From: Achromobacter agilis
GTDB lineage: Bacteria > Pseudomonadota > Gammaproteobacteria > Burkholderiales > Burkholderiaceae_B
NCBI RefSeq assembly: GCF_900496965.1
Contig: NZ_UFQB01000006.1
Span: 124,001 to 188,000 of the forward strand
Direction: 5' to 3'
Length of the DNA: 64,000 nt
How positions within the stretch are numbered: position 1 is the stretch's first letter; the number at the start of each line of letters is the position of its first letter. A model generated the notes under the pieces. That model ran no database searches, had not been told where the DNA came from, and worked only from the letters and a program-made list of their open reading frames with translations. Below, piece by piece: positions 26,376 to 34,557 of the stretch. Both the position numbers and the translations under genes were made by a program.

Positions 26376-26843
26376 GCGGTGGGTTGATCGACGACCTCTT
26401 GCGGCCCCTTGCTGAGGTCGCTGCGCGACGCCGGCGCATCGTCGCTGATCAAATCTTCATGCCGACGCTCTGTGCCGCCGAACCTGCTGCGTTCAATTGA
26501 GGGGTGCGGCGTTGTCGTCGGCGCCGCGTTCCCTTGCATGCGGGGCCGATCAATCTTGGGTTCTTCGTCATCGGATAGCTCGATCTACATCGTTTGCTCC
26601 TTTGCCGGGACGGTCCGTCTGGGAACTGTACACGAGCCGATCAAATGGTCAGGGTGTTGTTTGCATCGGCGGGCCCGCGGGAGCCGGTCGATATGTCCGC
26701 CCATCTACGCGGCTTGCCCAGTGGCATCTTCCCGGCTTCCAATGAGGCATACTGCGCGACGCAGTCAGGCAGGCCTGGAACAGGCGCTGCCGTGGCAGCC
26801 GCATAACAGGGCCGCGCAGCGGCCGATCAAAGAGGAGAGACAT
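26376..26843. other. Intergenic region without a supported gene
   Basis: About 470 bases between the broken BCCT gene and the next Bug gene. Reading frames here lack ribosome sites and natural composition. It presumably holds the junction where the 5' half of the transporter was lost and the promoter of the Bug gene. Confidence 0.5.
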
Positions 26844-27833
26844 ATGGCGATGCTATCCGGCGCCAAGCTGGGCAGGGCGGTATTGGGGGCAATGTTGATG
26901 GCCGCGGCGTTTGCCGCATCGGTTTCCAGCGCGCACGCGGACGACTATCCCTCGCAGCCGATCAAGCTGATCGTGCCCTTTGCCGCCGGAGGCGGTAACG
27001 ACGGGATCGCGCGCCTCCTTGGGCAGTTGCTGTCCGATGGCCTGAAGCAGCCCGTGGTAGTGGAGAACCGCCCCGGCGCGGGGGGCAAGCTGGGGGTAGA
27101 GCAGGGCCTGAGGTCGCCGCCCGATGGCTACACCCTGACCTTGATTTCCAATAGTTATTCGGTCAACCCCAGCTTGTACAAGCTGCCGTTCGATCCGGTG
27201 GAGGATATGACGCCGATCGGCATGATCGCGCGCGCGCCTTTCTTCGTGTCGGTCAATCCCGGCGTGCCGGTGGACAGCCTGGGCGATCTGGTGGCCCTGG
27301 CCAAGAAGAAGCCAGGCGGGCTGACCTATGCCTCGTCCGGCACGGGCGGGATTTCGCATCTGGCGATGGAGGCCTTCTTGAAGACGGCCGGTATTTCGAT
27401 GGTCCACGTGCCTTATAAAGGGTCCGCGCCGGCCTTGACGGACACCGTTTCAGGCCAGGTCAATGCGATGCTGACCACGGCGGGCTCGACCCTGCCTTAC
27501 CGAGAGGACAAGCGCCTGAAAGTATTGGCCGTGACCTTGCCGCAGCGGGTGTCCTCGGCGCCGGATATCCCGACGGTGCGCGAGGCAGGCGTTCCGTACG
27601 ACGTGACGGTGTGGTACGGCATCATCGCGCCCAAGGGCGTTCCGCCGCAGGTGCAGGCCAAGCTCAATGCCGCGATCAATGCGGCCGTCGTGACGCCCGA
27701 GATGGCCGACCGTCTTAAGGCGACAGGCGAGGAAGCCGCGCCGGGCAGTCCGCAGGCCTTTCGCGATCAGATCGTCAAGGAGATCTCTGTGTGGGGCGAT
27801 GTGGTACGCGAGGCGAGCGTAACCGTCAATTGA
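26844..27833 (+). CDS. Bug/TctC-family periplasmic solute receptor
   Basis: A 329-residue Bug receptor. Signal peptide to about residue 31 (VLGAMLMAAAFAASVSSAHA). Mature motifs: DDYPSQPIKLIVPFAAGG, VVVENRPGAGGKLGVE, MVHVPYKGSAPALTD. AAAGAGGAGAGACAT before the ATG at 26844 is an excellent ribosome site. It stands alone with no catabolic partner, so the ligand is unknown. Confidence 0.92.
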   Translation: MAMLSGAKLGRAVLGAMLMAAAFAASVSSAHADDYPSQPIKLIVPFAAGGGNDGIARLLGQLLSDGLKQPVVVENRPGAGGKLGVEQGLRSPPDGYTLTLISNSYSVNPSLYKLPFDPVEDMTPIGMIARAPFFVSVNPGVPVDSLGDLVALAKKKPGGLTYASSGTGGISHLAMEAFLKTAGISMVHVPYKGSAPALTDTVSGQVNAMLTTAGSTLPYREDKRLKVLAVTLPQRVSSAPDIPTVREAGVPYDVTVWYGIIAPKGVPPQVQAKLNAAINAAVVTPEMADRLKATGEEAAPGSPQAFRDQIVKEISVWGDVVREASVTVN

Positions 27834-27995
27834 TCGTCGCCGCCACGTCGGCCTGGGCCGAGGCGGCGGTCGCCGGCGGCCAGGCCCTGAAGGCCCACCG
27901 CGTCGGGGAGGGGCTTTTTCGGGGCATGGCAATCATCGGAAGCATTCAGCTAGCCCCGGAAAGGCGCCCAATCACAAGTCGATCCAGCAGCGGGC

Positions 27996-28412
27996 CTATT
28001 CCTCGCGTCGGGAGAAAGCTGATGCGCAACGATCCAGGTAGTAGCGTAGGGATGCCGAGATGGGGATGCTCTCGATTTCCTCTCGCCAAAAGAAGCCCGC
28101 GCCGGCGCCTTCTTTTACCAGGAATCTTCCCCAGTCCAACGGATGCAGGTAGTGCAGCAGCAGCGCTATCTGGGTGCTGGATTGCCGGGTACCAACATGG
28201 ACGAAGTCGCCCGGGTTTGCGCTGACACCCAGTTCCTCGGCCAGCTCGCGGGCGGCGCATTCGTAAGGCCCCGCATCATCGGCGTCGATCGCTCCTCCCC
28301 ACAATGACCAAACCAGAGGCGAGCTGGGGGCGTCGCCATCGCGCATTTGCAGAAGCGTTCTTCCGCATGTGTCCCGGATAAGAATGCTGACGCTGCGTAG
28401 CTGTGCTGACAT
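27996..28412 (-). CDS. Nudix hydrolase with atypical Nudix box
   Basis: A 138-residue Nudix-fold protein. The box reads GGAIDADDAGPYECAARELA followed by EELGV. The RE-x2-EE core is intact, but an Asp stands where the first Glu (GX5E) is usual and the spacing to RE is one residue longer than canonical. Nudix enzymes cleave nucleoside diphosphates linked to other groups; the substrate is unknown. Start at the ATG 28412; a TTG further upstream is possible. Isolated gene. Confidence 0.75.
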   Translation of the reverse strand: MSAQLRSVSILIRDTCGRTLLQMRDGDAPSSPLVWSLWGGAIDADDAGPYECAARELAEELGVSANPGDFVHVGTRQSSTQIALLLHYLHPLDWGRFLVKEGAGAGFFWREEIESIPISASLRYYLDRCASAFSRREE

Positions 28413-28761
28413 AGGAATGGTAGGCGGGCAGTTGCCGATCGTTCGGGAGCGCTGGCTGTTCAAGAGGGCGGAGTCATGAAGTCAGTGACAGTTTATCTTC
28501 GCGGCTCGGCAGTGGGTCTGTCTGATTCAGAGTGTTTCCTTGCCCTGCGCAAGGCGGTGGGCACGCGGCATGCCGAGCGCGTGCAACGGGATAGGGGGCG
28601 CTACGGTGGATCGGTTGAAACCCGCTTAGAATCGTGGCGTCAGTCTCATGTTTGGTTATCGCCGGATTGGAAAAACTTCAAGTTATCAGTAGGTTACGGT
28701 GTGATGCCGCGGGCGTTTGCGCGCGTGTTTCGGGCAGGCTCCGCTTTTGCCGCCTTGTGCC
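28413..28761. other. Intergenic stretch with one doubtful reading frame
   Basis: A plus-strand frame at 28476-28775 (99 residues) begins with GGCGGAGTC before an ATG, but its composition (many Arg, Ser and Trp) and overlap with the next gene make it doubtful. I see no other gene or RNA. Promoters for the Nudix gene and the DUF1232 gene should lie here. Confidence 0.4.
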
Positions 28762-29151
28762 ATGAACTTCAATAGCACCCTGAAATCCTGGGCCAGGCGG
28801 ATAAAGCGCGATGGCGTGACCCTGTGGTTCGCGGGCAAGCACCGCAGAACACCCTGGTACGCGAAGGCGTTGGGAGTTTTCGTGGTGGCCTACGCGCTCA
28901 GTCCGATCGATCTGATTCCGGATTTCATCCCAGTGCTCGGCTATATCGACGACGTCCTGCTGCTGCCCTGCCTGATCTGGCTGGCCATCAAACTGCTGCC
29001 GCCCGACGTCCTGGCGGAATGCCGCCTCCAGGCGGATGAATGGATGCGCGTCCGGGGCGCCAAGCCAAGCAGCAAAGCGGGGGCCGCCTTGATCGTGTTG
29101 CTGTGGATTGCGCTGGCGGCGGCCGCCTGGTGGTGGGTCTCGATAGGCTAG
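28762..29151 (+). CDS. DUF1232 (YkvA-like) membrane protein
   Basis: A 129-residue inner-membrane protein. The DUF1232 signature is VVAYALSPIDLIPDFIPVLG followed by YIDDVLLLPCLIWLAI at about residues 37-75. A second hydrophobic span lies at the C terminus (ALIVLLWIALAAAAWWWV). Function of the family is unknown. Start at 28762; an upstream in-frame start at 28717 adds only unconserved residues. Confidence 0.85.
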   Translation: MNFNSTLKSWARRIKRDGVTLWFAGKHRRTPWYAKALGVFVVAYALSPIDLIPDFIPVLGYIDDVLLLPCLIWLAIKLLPPDVLAECRLQADEWMRVRGAKPSSKAGAALIVLLWIALAAAAWWWVSIG

Positions 29152-29183
29152 TCCCGGGCTTGCGGAACGTGCTGTGCAGCAGC

Positions 29184-29534
29184 CTATTTTGTGCCGCCGG
29201 TGTTCGGGTATCCGGGAGGGGGCGCGGCACCGCCGCCCGGCGTGGCCGGGACGTTGTCGTTGGCCTCCCGGTGGTGGCCGGGCTTTTCATTCATGTGCCT
29301 GTCCGACTTCGTCTGGCCGCGTGTGTCCAGATTGGGCGGGTTGGTCGGCGTGCCGGGGGCCGCGTTCGGCGCGGGCGGCTTCTGTCCGGGCGGCACAGGC
29401 TGGTTGGGCGGAACGGCGGTGCTGTCGTTCGGTGTGTTCGATGGCGAGGTCGACGGCGCGGATTGCGCAAGCGCCGTGGCTGACGCCAGCCCGGCCGACA
29501 GGGCCAATGCATAGGTGAAAGCTCGAATTTTCAT
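29184..29534 (-). CDS. Small exported Pro-rich protein
   Basis: A 116-residue protein with a signal peptide (AFTYALALSAGLASATALA, cut before QSAPS). The mature part is unstructured and rich in Pro, Asn and Thr (PPNQPVPPGQKPPAPNAAPG, later GGGAAPPPGYPNTGG). AAGGAGCGCATTC precedes the ATG at 29534. Periplasmic or surface exposed; no known domain. Stand-alone gene. Confidence 0.7.
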   Translation of the reverse strand: MKIRAFTYALALSAGLASATALAQSAPSTSPSNTPNDSTAVPPNQPVPPGQKPPAPNAAPGTPTNPPNLDTRGQTKSDRHMNEKPGHHREANDNVPATPGGGAAPPPGYPNTGGTK

Positions 29535-29734
29535 GAATGCGCTCCTTTGTGGGAATGGCAGGCCTGATTCCGCAAGCCTCATGCCTGCTGCTTCCGAGTG
29601 ACGCCGTATCGGTTCAGCCGGCATTGCCGTCGCGATAGCGGCGGGCCTGCCTGACGCCGCCGGGTCTCGGAAAAAAGTACCGACGGACGGAATATCTGCG
29701 CAGGGCGGCCCGGGAGCGCTCCGCGAAGCCGGCG

Positions 29735-30268
29735 CTAGCCGGACGGCTCGTCTTCTTCCAGCGTGGATGGGCCTTCGCCGATGCCGCGGGGGCTGCGAAT
29801 CACGCTGAATTCTCCCGTTGCCTCCAGGTAGGCCCTGTCGACCTCCGCCAGGCTGGCCACACCCTTCAGCCGAAGTTGCTCCATCAGTTCGCTGCGGGTG
29901 ATGTGTTCGCGCTTGAGGCCGCTGGCCAGGATGCGCCCAGACTTTACCAGGCAGACACGCTGCGGCTCGAGCACGCGGCGCAATGGGGGAATGTAGTAGC
30001 CCAGCCTGTCCAGCAGGTAACTCCAGCCGACGATGGTGGCGACGACGATGACGCCATCGCCCAGCGAATACGAATCGCCAGACATCGCGTTGCCGGCCGC
30101 GTCTGCCACCAGGACCAGCACCAGCATGTCAGCCATACCCAGGGATCCCATGTCGCGCCTGCCGGAAATCCGCAACAAGGCGTACAGCACCCAATACATG
30201 GTGGTGCCGCGGATCATCATTTCGGCGGCGCCCGCCTGCAGCGCGAAGATTTCGACGAGTTTGTCCAT
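29735..30268 (-). CDS. YetF/DUF421-family membrane protein
   Basis: A 177-residue protein with two to three membrane spans in the first 90 residues (ADMLVLVLVADAAGNAM, GVIVVATIVGWSYLLDRLG) and a soluble DUF421 domain after that. EPQRVCLVKSGRILASGLKR and ITRSELMEQLRLKGV are family signatures. Function not established; often linked to envelope stress or sporulation in other phyla. Start at ATG 30268; a longer frame upstream has no ribosome site. Confidence 0.82.
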   Translation of the reverse strand: MDKLVEIFALQAGAAEMMIRGTTMYWVLYALLRISGRRDMGSLGMADMLVLVLVADAAGNAMSGDSYSLGDGVIVVATIVGWSYLLDRLGYYIPPLRRVLEPQRVCLVKSGRILASGLKREHITRSELMEQLRLKGVASLAEVDRAYLEATGEFSVIRSPRGIGEGPSTLEEDEPSG

Positions 30269-30384
30269 GGAAAACGCCAAGCAAGTGGCATGCCGTGCCC
30301 GCCCTGATTCTCCTGGGCTTTTGTGGCTGGCAGGCATGCCGCTTGCTAAGGGAAAAGCATCCGGTCCATCCAAGGATGCCTCAC

Positions 30385-30564
30385 ATGAAATCCAAAGAAA
30401 GCAAGCCGAATCCTTCCGCGGACGATACCGCCCGCGAAACCCAGACCAGTCACCGCGACGTGCAGAACCGAACCAAGAAGGAAGGTCACGTCAGCCAAAT
30501 CGGCACCGGACAGGACCAGCAGAGTCAGCGCAACCGCGGCGGCGGCGCGCGCAGCAAGGGCTGA
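30385..30564 (+). CDS. Small hydrophilic protein (59 aa)
   Basis: A 59-residue, strongly charged and Gln/Ser/Asn-rich protein (MKSKESKPNPSADDTARETQ, ending GGGARSKG). CAAGGATGCCTCAC precedes the ATG at 30385. It looks like the small, disordered stress-response proteins of Burkholderiales, but I cannot name a family. Divergent from the YetF-like gene, upstream of the Cys-rich protein gene. Confidence 0.5.
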   Translation: MKSKESKPNPSADDTARETQTSHRDVQNRTKKEGHVSQIGTGQDQQSQRNRGGGARSKG

Positions 30565-30680
30565 ACGGGGTTCAGCTGCGCGCGGGGCCTGTCGCTGTGC
30601 GGTCTCGCTGGACCGGTTTGTCTGGGCATGGCGCTTGCTGGAAGGGGCGTTTGAATCCCATATCCGACAAGGAGCGTGTG

Positions 30681-31010
30681 ATGCCTGAGACCGATGAAGA
30701 CATGGAGGCGTGCATCAGCCAGTGCCTTGGCTGTTACCGGAATTGCTTGCAGACTGCCTCGCAACACTGCCTCGAAGCGGGAGGAAAGCACATAGAGCCG
30801 GAGCATTTCCGGCTGATGATGGCTTGCGCGGAAATCTGCAGAACGACCGCGCACACGATGCTGATCGGCGTGGCAATCCACGGCCGGGTCTGCGCAGCAT
30901 GTGCCGACATGTGCCGTGCATGCGCCGAAAGCTGTACCGGCCTGCACGGCATGGCCGAGTGTGAGGAAGCTTGCCGGCGATGCGCGCAGGCATGCGAAAA
31001 GATGGCGTAG
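30681..31010 (+). CDS. Cys-rich four-helix-bundle protein (DUF326, Csp copper-storage-like)
   Basis: A 109-residue protein with 16 Cys in repeated C-x3-C and C-x2-C spacing along predicted helices: ACISQCLGCYRNCLQ, MACAEICRTT, VCAACADMCRACAESC and ECEEACRRCAQACEKM. This is the pattern of DUF326 and of cytosolic copper-storage proteins (Csp3), which bind many Cu(I) ions in a four-helix bundle. No signal peptide, so cytosolic. AAGGAGCGTGTG precedes the ATG. The PRC-barrel gene follows after 56 bases. Confidence 0.82.
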   Translation: MPETDEDMEACISQCLGCYRNCLQTASQHCLEAGGKHIEPEHFRLMMACAEICRTTAHTMLIGVAIHGRVCAACADMCRACAESCTGLHGMAECEEACRRCAQACEKMA

Positions 31011-31066
31011 CGAAAACGCCTGAATCGCAGTTCAAGGTGGGGATCGGCCCCGCACAGGAGAAATGC

Positions 31067-31465
31067 ATGGAGCACCAAACCAATATCGTTGGCGGCCCGA
31101 AGGCATCGGCCACCGGCCCCGGCCCCGAAATCATGGCGGCGGACACCCTGGAAGGAAACGACGTCTATAACGCGGCAGGAGAGGAGCTGGGATCCATTCA
31201 GGACATCATGATCGACGTGCCTCGCGGCCGCGTTGCCTACGCGGTGCTGTCGCGTGGCGGCATTCTGGGCATGGGAGACAAGCTGCACGCCATTCCCTGG
31301 CACGCCTTGACCCTGGACACGGATCGCAAGTGCTTCATTCTCAACGTGGACAAGGAAGCCCTGAAAAACGCGCCGGGATTCGACAAGGACGATTGGCCCA
31401 GGATGGCGGACGAAAGCTGGGCCCGGGATCTGCACAAGTACTACAACCAGGATCCGTACTGGTAA
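31067..31465 (+). CDS. PRC-barrel domain protein
   Basis: A 132-residue protein with one PRC-barrel (about residues 22-95): TLEGNDVYNAAGEELGSIQD then VAYAVLSRGGILGMGDKLHA, typical of the stress-related PRC group. The C terminus carries an Asp/Trp/Tyr-rich tail (DLHKYYNQDPYW). CACAGGAGAAATGC precedes the ATG at 31067. Function unknown; the domain often tethers proteins in photosynthesis or RNA maturation. A hairpin terminator follows directly. Confidence 0.82.
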   Translation: MEHQTNIVGGPKASATGPGPEIMAADTLEGNDVYNAAGEELGSIQDIMIDVPRGRVAYAVLSRGGILGMGDKLHAIPWHALTLDTDRKCFILNVDKEALKNAPGFDKDDWPRMADESWARDLHKYYNQDPYW

Positions 31466-31475
31466 GCCACCCCGC

Positions 31476-31508
31476 GCCCCGCCTGGCACCATAGGGCGGG
31501 GCCCAGTT
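31476..31508 (+). terminator. Intrinsic terminator after the PRC-barrel gene
   Basis: GCCCCGCC and GGCGGGGC make an 8-bp GC stem with an 11-base loop, followed by CCAGTTTT. It starts 10 bases beyond the PRC-barrel stop. Confidence 0.65.
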
Positions 31509-31525
31509 TTCGGAGGAGAGTCGTC

Positions 31526-31717
31526 ATGGAAAAATTCAATCACAATGCGACGGTGAAGCCTGCCGGTGAATTGAGCGAGGGCGAACTCAGGGCGCGGCGC
31601 ACGCTCGAGGCCGCGCGGCGGCTGATGGACCCTGAGTCGGAAGCGCCGGTTTCGTCGGTCGAGGCGGAATTGAAGCAGTATGTGAAGCAGGCATACCGCC
31701 GGCATTTTTACCTTTGA
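31526..31717 (+). CDS. Small hypothetical protein (63 aa)
   Basis: A 63-residue protein, mostly helical and charged (GELSEGELRARRTLEAARRL, then VEAELKQYVKQAYRRHFYL). TTCGGAGGAGAGTCGTC before the ATG is a very strong ribosome site, the main evidence that it is real. No family recognised. It lies behind the terminator of the PRC-barrel gene. Confidence 0.65.
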   Translation: MEKFNHNATVKPAGELSEGELRARRTLEAARRLMDPESEAPVSSVEAELKQYVKQAYRRHFYL

Positions 31718-31762
31718 GCGGCCAGGGCCTGTGCGCACTGACTGGTGCTTCGCACAAGCCCG

Positions 31763-31996
31763 CTAGCGGGGAGGCTCATCCCAGATCGACGCGCGCCGGT
31801 ACTGCTCGGCGCGCGCCAAGGTGCGATAGAAATCCGCACCCGCCTGGATCAGGCTCTCCATCTCCTCCTTCCGGAGTTTGGGCTCAAGCGCGGTCAGGCA
31901 TTCCGCGTAGTTGGCCAGCACTTCGGGCCAATCATGAAAGCTTCGGTCGACCGCCGGCGTGGCGATCATCTGGGCCAGTAGTTCCTCTCGATCCAT
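31763..31996 (-). CDS. Small hypothetical protein (77 aa)
   Basis: A 77-residue soluble protein with natural helical composition (MDREELLAQMIATPAVDRSF, then LEPKLRKEEMESLIQAGADF). The ATG at 31996 is preferred over a TTG 15 bases upstream. I do not recognise a family. Convergent with the preceding small gene. Confidence 0.6.
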   Translation of the reverse strand: MDREELLAQMIATPAVDRSFHDWPEVLANYAECLTALEPKLRKEEMESLIQAGADFYRTLARAEQYRRASIWDEPPR

Positions 31997-32084
31997 ATGC
32001 GTGCCCCGCAATTTCCGGTTGGCTCCTGTGCGCCTGCAGCCCGCGCGTCAGTCGCTCTCCATGACATCCTCCAGGGCCTGGCGC

Positions 32085-32645
32085 TCATTTTTTCGCCGCG
32101 TCGGCCCGTTGTTGCAGGCCTTGCGCCATCTCGAGGTGCTGCTGAAGGACGGGTAACGTCTGTATGGCGAATTGCTTGACGTCGGGGTCCTTGACGTCGT
32201 TCGAGGCTTCCTGGAACAGCTTGACCGCGTCCTGGTGCGCGGATACGCCGATTTCATCGATGTAGGCCTTGTCGAAGCTGTCGTCCCGCAGCCCCAGCGC
32301 CTTCAACTTCGCCTGCTGCACCAAGGACGGTTCTGTCGGCGCCTCGTATCCTTTGCTTTTTGCCAGCGATGCCAGTTGCTGGCCGGCTTTTCCATGATCG
32401 TCGATGATCTTCTGGGCAAAGGCTTTCACGTCCGGGTCCCGGGCCTTTTCAAGGGCGAGCTTGCTGCCCGCGATCTCCATGTTGCCGGCTTGCGCCGCGT
32501 TTTCCACGAAATCGCGGTCGGCGCTATCCAGTTTTGCTTCGGACGCCATGGGGGGCGCGGCCGGCGCGGCCTGCGCCTGGACCGCCTGGGCCGCGGCCAG
32601 CGTCAGCGAGGCGAGAAGGATGCCGGTCAGGTGACGGGTTTTCAT
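32085..32645 (-). CDS. DUF4142 (ferritin-like) exported protein
   Basis: A 186-residue exported protein. Signal peptide about residues 1-25 (GILLASLTLAAAQAVQAQA). The rest is a DUF4142 four-helix bundle: DSADRDFVENAAQAGNMEIA, VKAFAQKIIDDHGKAGQQLA and AYIDEIGVSAHQDAVKLFQE. The domain has a ferritin-like fold, periplasmic here; function unknown. ACAGGAGGTTCCC before the ATG at 32645 is a perfect ribosome site. Confidence 0.85.
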   Translation of the reverse strand: MKTRHLTGILLASLTLAAAQAVQAQAAPAAPPMASEAKLDSADRDFVENAAQAGNMEIAGSKLALEKARDPDVKAFAQKIIDDHGKAGQQLASLAKSKGYEAPTEPSLVQQAKLKALGLRDDSFDKAYIDEIGVSAHQDAVKLFQEASNDVKDPDVKQFAIQTLPVLQQHLEMAQGLQQRADAAKK

Positions 32646-33029
32646 GGGAACCTCCTGTAAAGGGCGCAGGGCGCCGTTGAAAACGGGGTGTTCGGTCCCT
32701 GTCAGCAATCGCCGTTCCTGCCTGCCGCTCGGCGAGGCTTCGCGGCGCCCGCCGGATCGGCGTTGCGTCGGTCTAGCGGCCGTTGCGCACCGGATCGGGC
32801 CGGCCGGATTCGCCGACCCCGGCGTCGGGAAGGGGGGATGCGGATGTACGCGGCATGAAGGTCCTCCGGATGGGCGCGATGACGGGTTCCGCGCAGCAAA
32901 CGGCGTGCCGCGCATCGGTGCCGCCGGGTGCCGCCATACTCGCCCGCTTGGTAAAAACCCGGGTTCCCCCGTCTTTTATGTCGCATTACGATCTATTTAA
33001 AAATGGTTCGGACAAGAAAAGGAGCGGGG
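32646..33029. other. Intergenic region between DUF4142 and TctA genes
   Basis: Nearly 400 bases with no clear full-size gene. It contains a possible 27-codon frame on the minus strand at 32773-32856 (listed separately) and, near 32980-33010, an AT-rich stretch that may hold the TctA promoter. Confidence 0.5.
32773..32856 (-). CDS. Possible 27-residue small protein
   Basis: An ATG at 32856 preceded by CCGGAGGACCTTC, a near-perfect ribosome site, opens a 27-codon frame (MPRTSASPLPDAGVGESGRP then DPVRNGR) that ends at a TAG. No family known. The ribosome site is the only evidence, so this stays tentative. Confidence 0.3.
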   Translation of the reverse strand: MPRTSASPLPDAGVGESGRPDPVRNGR

Positions 33030-34535
33030 ATGGAACTGTTAGATAACCTCATGTTGGGGTTCTCGGTCGCGTTTACGCCGGAAAACCTGCTGTATGCGCT
33101 GCTGGGCTGCGTGCTGGGCACGCTGGTGGGCGTGCTGCCGGGTTTGGGGCCGGTGCCCACGATCGCGATGCTGCTGCCGATCACTTATGTGTTGCCGCCG
33201 GTGGCCGGCCTGATCATGCTGGCCGGTATTTACTATGGCACGCAGTACGGCGGGTCGACCACGGCCATCCTGGTCAACCTGCCAGGGGAAACGTCCGCCG
33301 TGGTTACCGTGCTGGACGGCCATCAAATGGCGCGCAACGGGCGCGGGGGCGCGGCGTTGTCGCTGGCCGCTATCGGTTCCTTCTTCGCCGGCACCGTGGC
33401 CACGATGCTCATCGCGGCGTTCGCGCCGCCGTTGGCCGAGGTTGCGTTCAAGTTCGGCCCGGCGGAGTACTTCTCGCTGATGACGCTGGGCCTGGTCGGC
33501 GCGGTGGTGCTGGCTTCGGGCTCCCTGGTCAAGGCGATCTGCATGATCCTGCTCGGACTGCTGCTGGGGCTGGTCGGCACGGACGTCAATTCCGGCGTGG
33601 CCCGCTATGACTTCGGCATTCCGGAGCTGCAGGACGGCATCAACTTCGCCATCGTCGCCATGGGGGTCTTCGGTTTCGCCGAGATCATGAGCAATCTTGA
33701 ACTGAAGGACAAGCGCGTCGAGATCACGGACAAGGTGGGCTCGCTGTATCCGAACAAGCAAGAGATGCGCGAGGCGGCGCCCGCCATCGTGCGCGGCACC
33801 GCGGTTGGGTCAATGCTGGGCATCCTGCCGGGCGGCGGCTCCGTGCTCTCTGCCTTTGCCTCGTATACGCTCGAGAAGAAGATATCGAGGGAGCCGGAGC
33901 GCTTCGGCAAGGGCCATCCGGCGGGCCTGGCGGGGCCTGAATCCGCCAACAACGCGGGCGCCCAGGCCTCGTTCATTCCGCTGCTGACGCTGGGGATTCC
34001 GGGCAATGCCGTCATGGCGCTGATGGTCGGCGCCATGACCATCCACAACATCCAGCCGGGTCCGCAAGTCATGACCAGCCACCCCGACCTGTTCTGGGGC
34101 CTGGTCGCATCGATGTGGATCGGCAACCTGATGCTGGTCATACTCAACCTGCCGCTCGTCGGGCTCTGGGTCAAGCTGCTGAAGGTTCCCTACCGCATCC
34201 TGTTCCCGGCGATCCTGGTGTTCTGCACGATCGGCGTGTATTCGCTGAACTACAACACCTTCGACCTCTACATGACCGCCTTCTTCGGCGTGGTGGGCTA
34301 CATCTGGAGCAAGTTGCGCTGCGAAGGCGCGCCGCTGCTGCTCGGCCTGGTCCTCGGTCCCATGATGGAAGAGAATTTTCGCCGGGCCCTGCTGCTGTCG
34401 CGCGGCGACTTCACGACCTTCGTGGAGCGGCCGCTCTCCGCCTCGCTGCTGGGCGCGGCGGTGGTGCTCGTCGTGCTGGTGGCGCTGCCGAATATCCGCA
34501 AGAAGCGCGAAGAGGCGTTCGTCGAAGAGGACTGA
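33030..34535 (+). CDS. tctA: Tripartite tricarboxylate transporter large subunit (TctA), orphan
   Basis: A 501-residue inner-membrane protein with about 11-12 spans. TctA motifs are clear: GVLPGLGPVPTIAMLLPITY, YYGTQYGGSTTAILVNLPGE and its inverted repeat partner LGILPGGGSVLSAFASY, LTLGIPGNAVMALMVGAMTI. It forms the channel of a TTT system with a small TctB and a Bug/TctC receptor. Neither TctB nor TctC is adjacent, though five Bug genes lie elsewhere in the window, so it may serve several receptors. AAAAGGAGCGGGG precedes the ATG. Confidence 0.92.
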   Translation: MELLDNLMLGFSVAFTPENLLYALLGCVLGTLVGVLPGLGPVPTIAMLLPITYVLPPVAGLIMLAGIYYGTQYGGSTTAILVNLPGETSAVVTVLDGHQMARNGRGGAALSLAAIGSFFAGTVATMLIAAFAPPLAEVAFKFGPAEYFSLMTLGLVGAVVLASGSLVKAICMILLGLLLGLVGTDVNSGVARYDFGIPELQDGINFAIVAMGVFGFAEIMSNLELKDKRVEITDKVGSLYPNKQEMREAAPAIVRGTAVGSMLGILPGGGSVLSAFASYTLEKKISREPERFGKGHPAGLAGPESANNAGAQASFIPLLTLGIPGNAVMALMVGAMTIHNIQPGPQVMTSHPDLFWGLVASMWIGNLMLVILNLPLVGLWVKLLKVPYRILFPAILVFCTIGVYSLNYNTFDLYMTAFFGVVGYIWSKLRCEGAPLLLGLVLGPMMEENFRRALLLSRGDFTTFVERPLSASLLGAAVVLVVLVALPNIRKKREEAFVEED

Positions 34536-34557
34536 GGCGCGAAATTGCGCCAGCCAT

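Noticed and set aside
28476..28775. A 99-codon plus-strand frame with a moderate ribosome site
   Set aside because: Composition and overlap with the DUF1232 gene speak against it, and no family fits. Kept only as a note for that gap.
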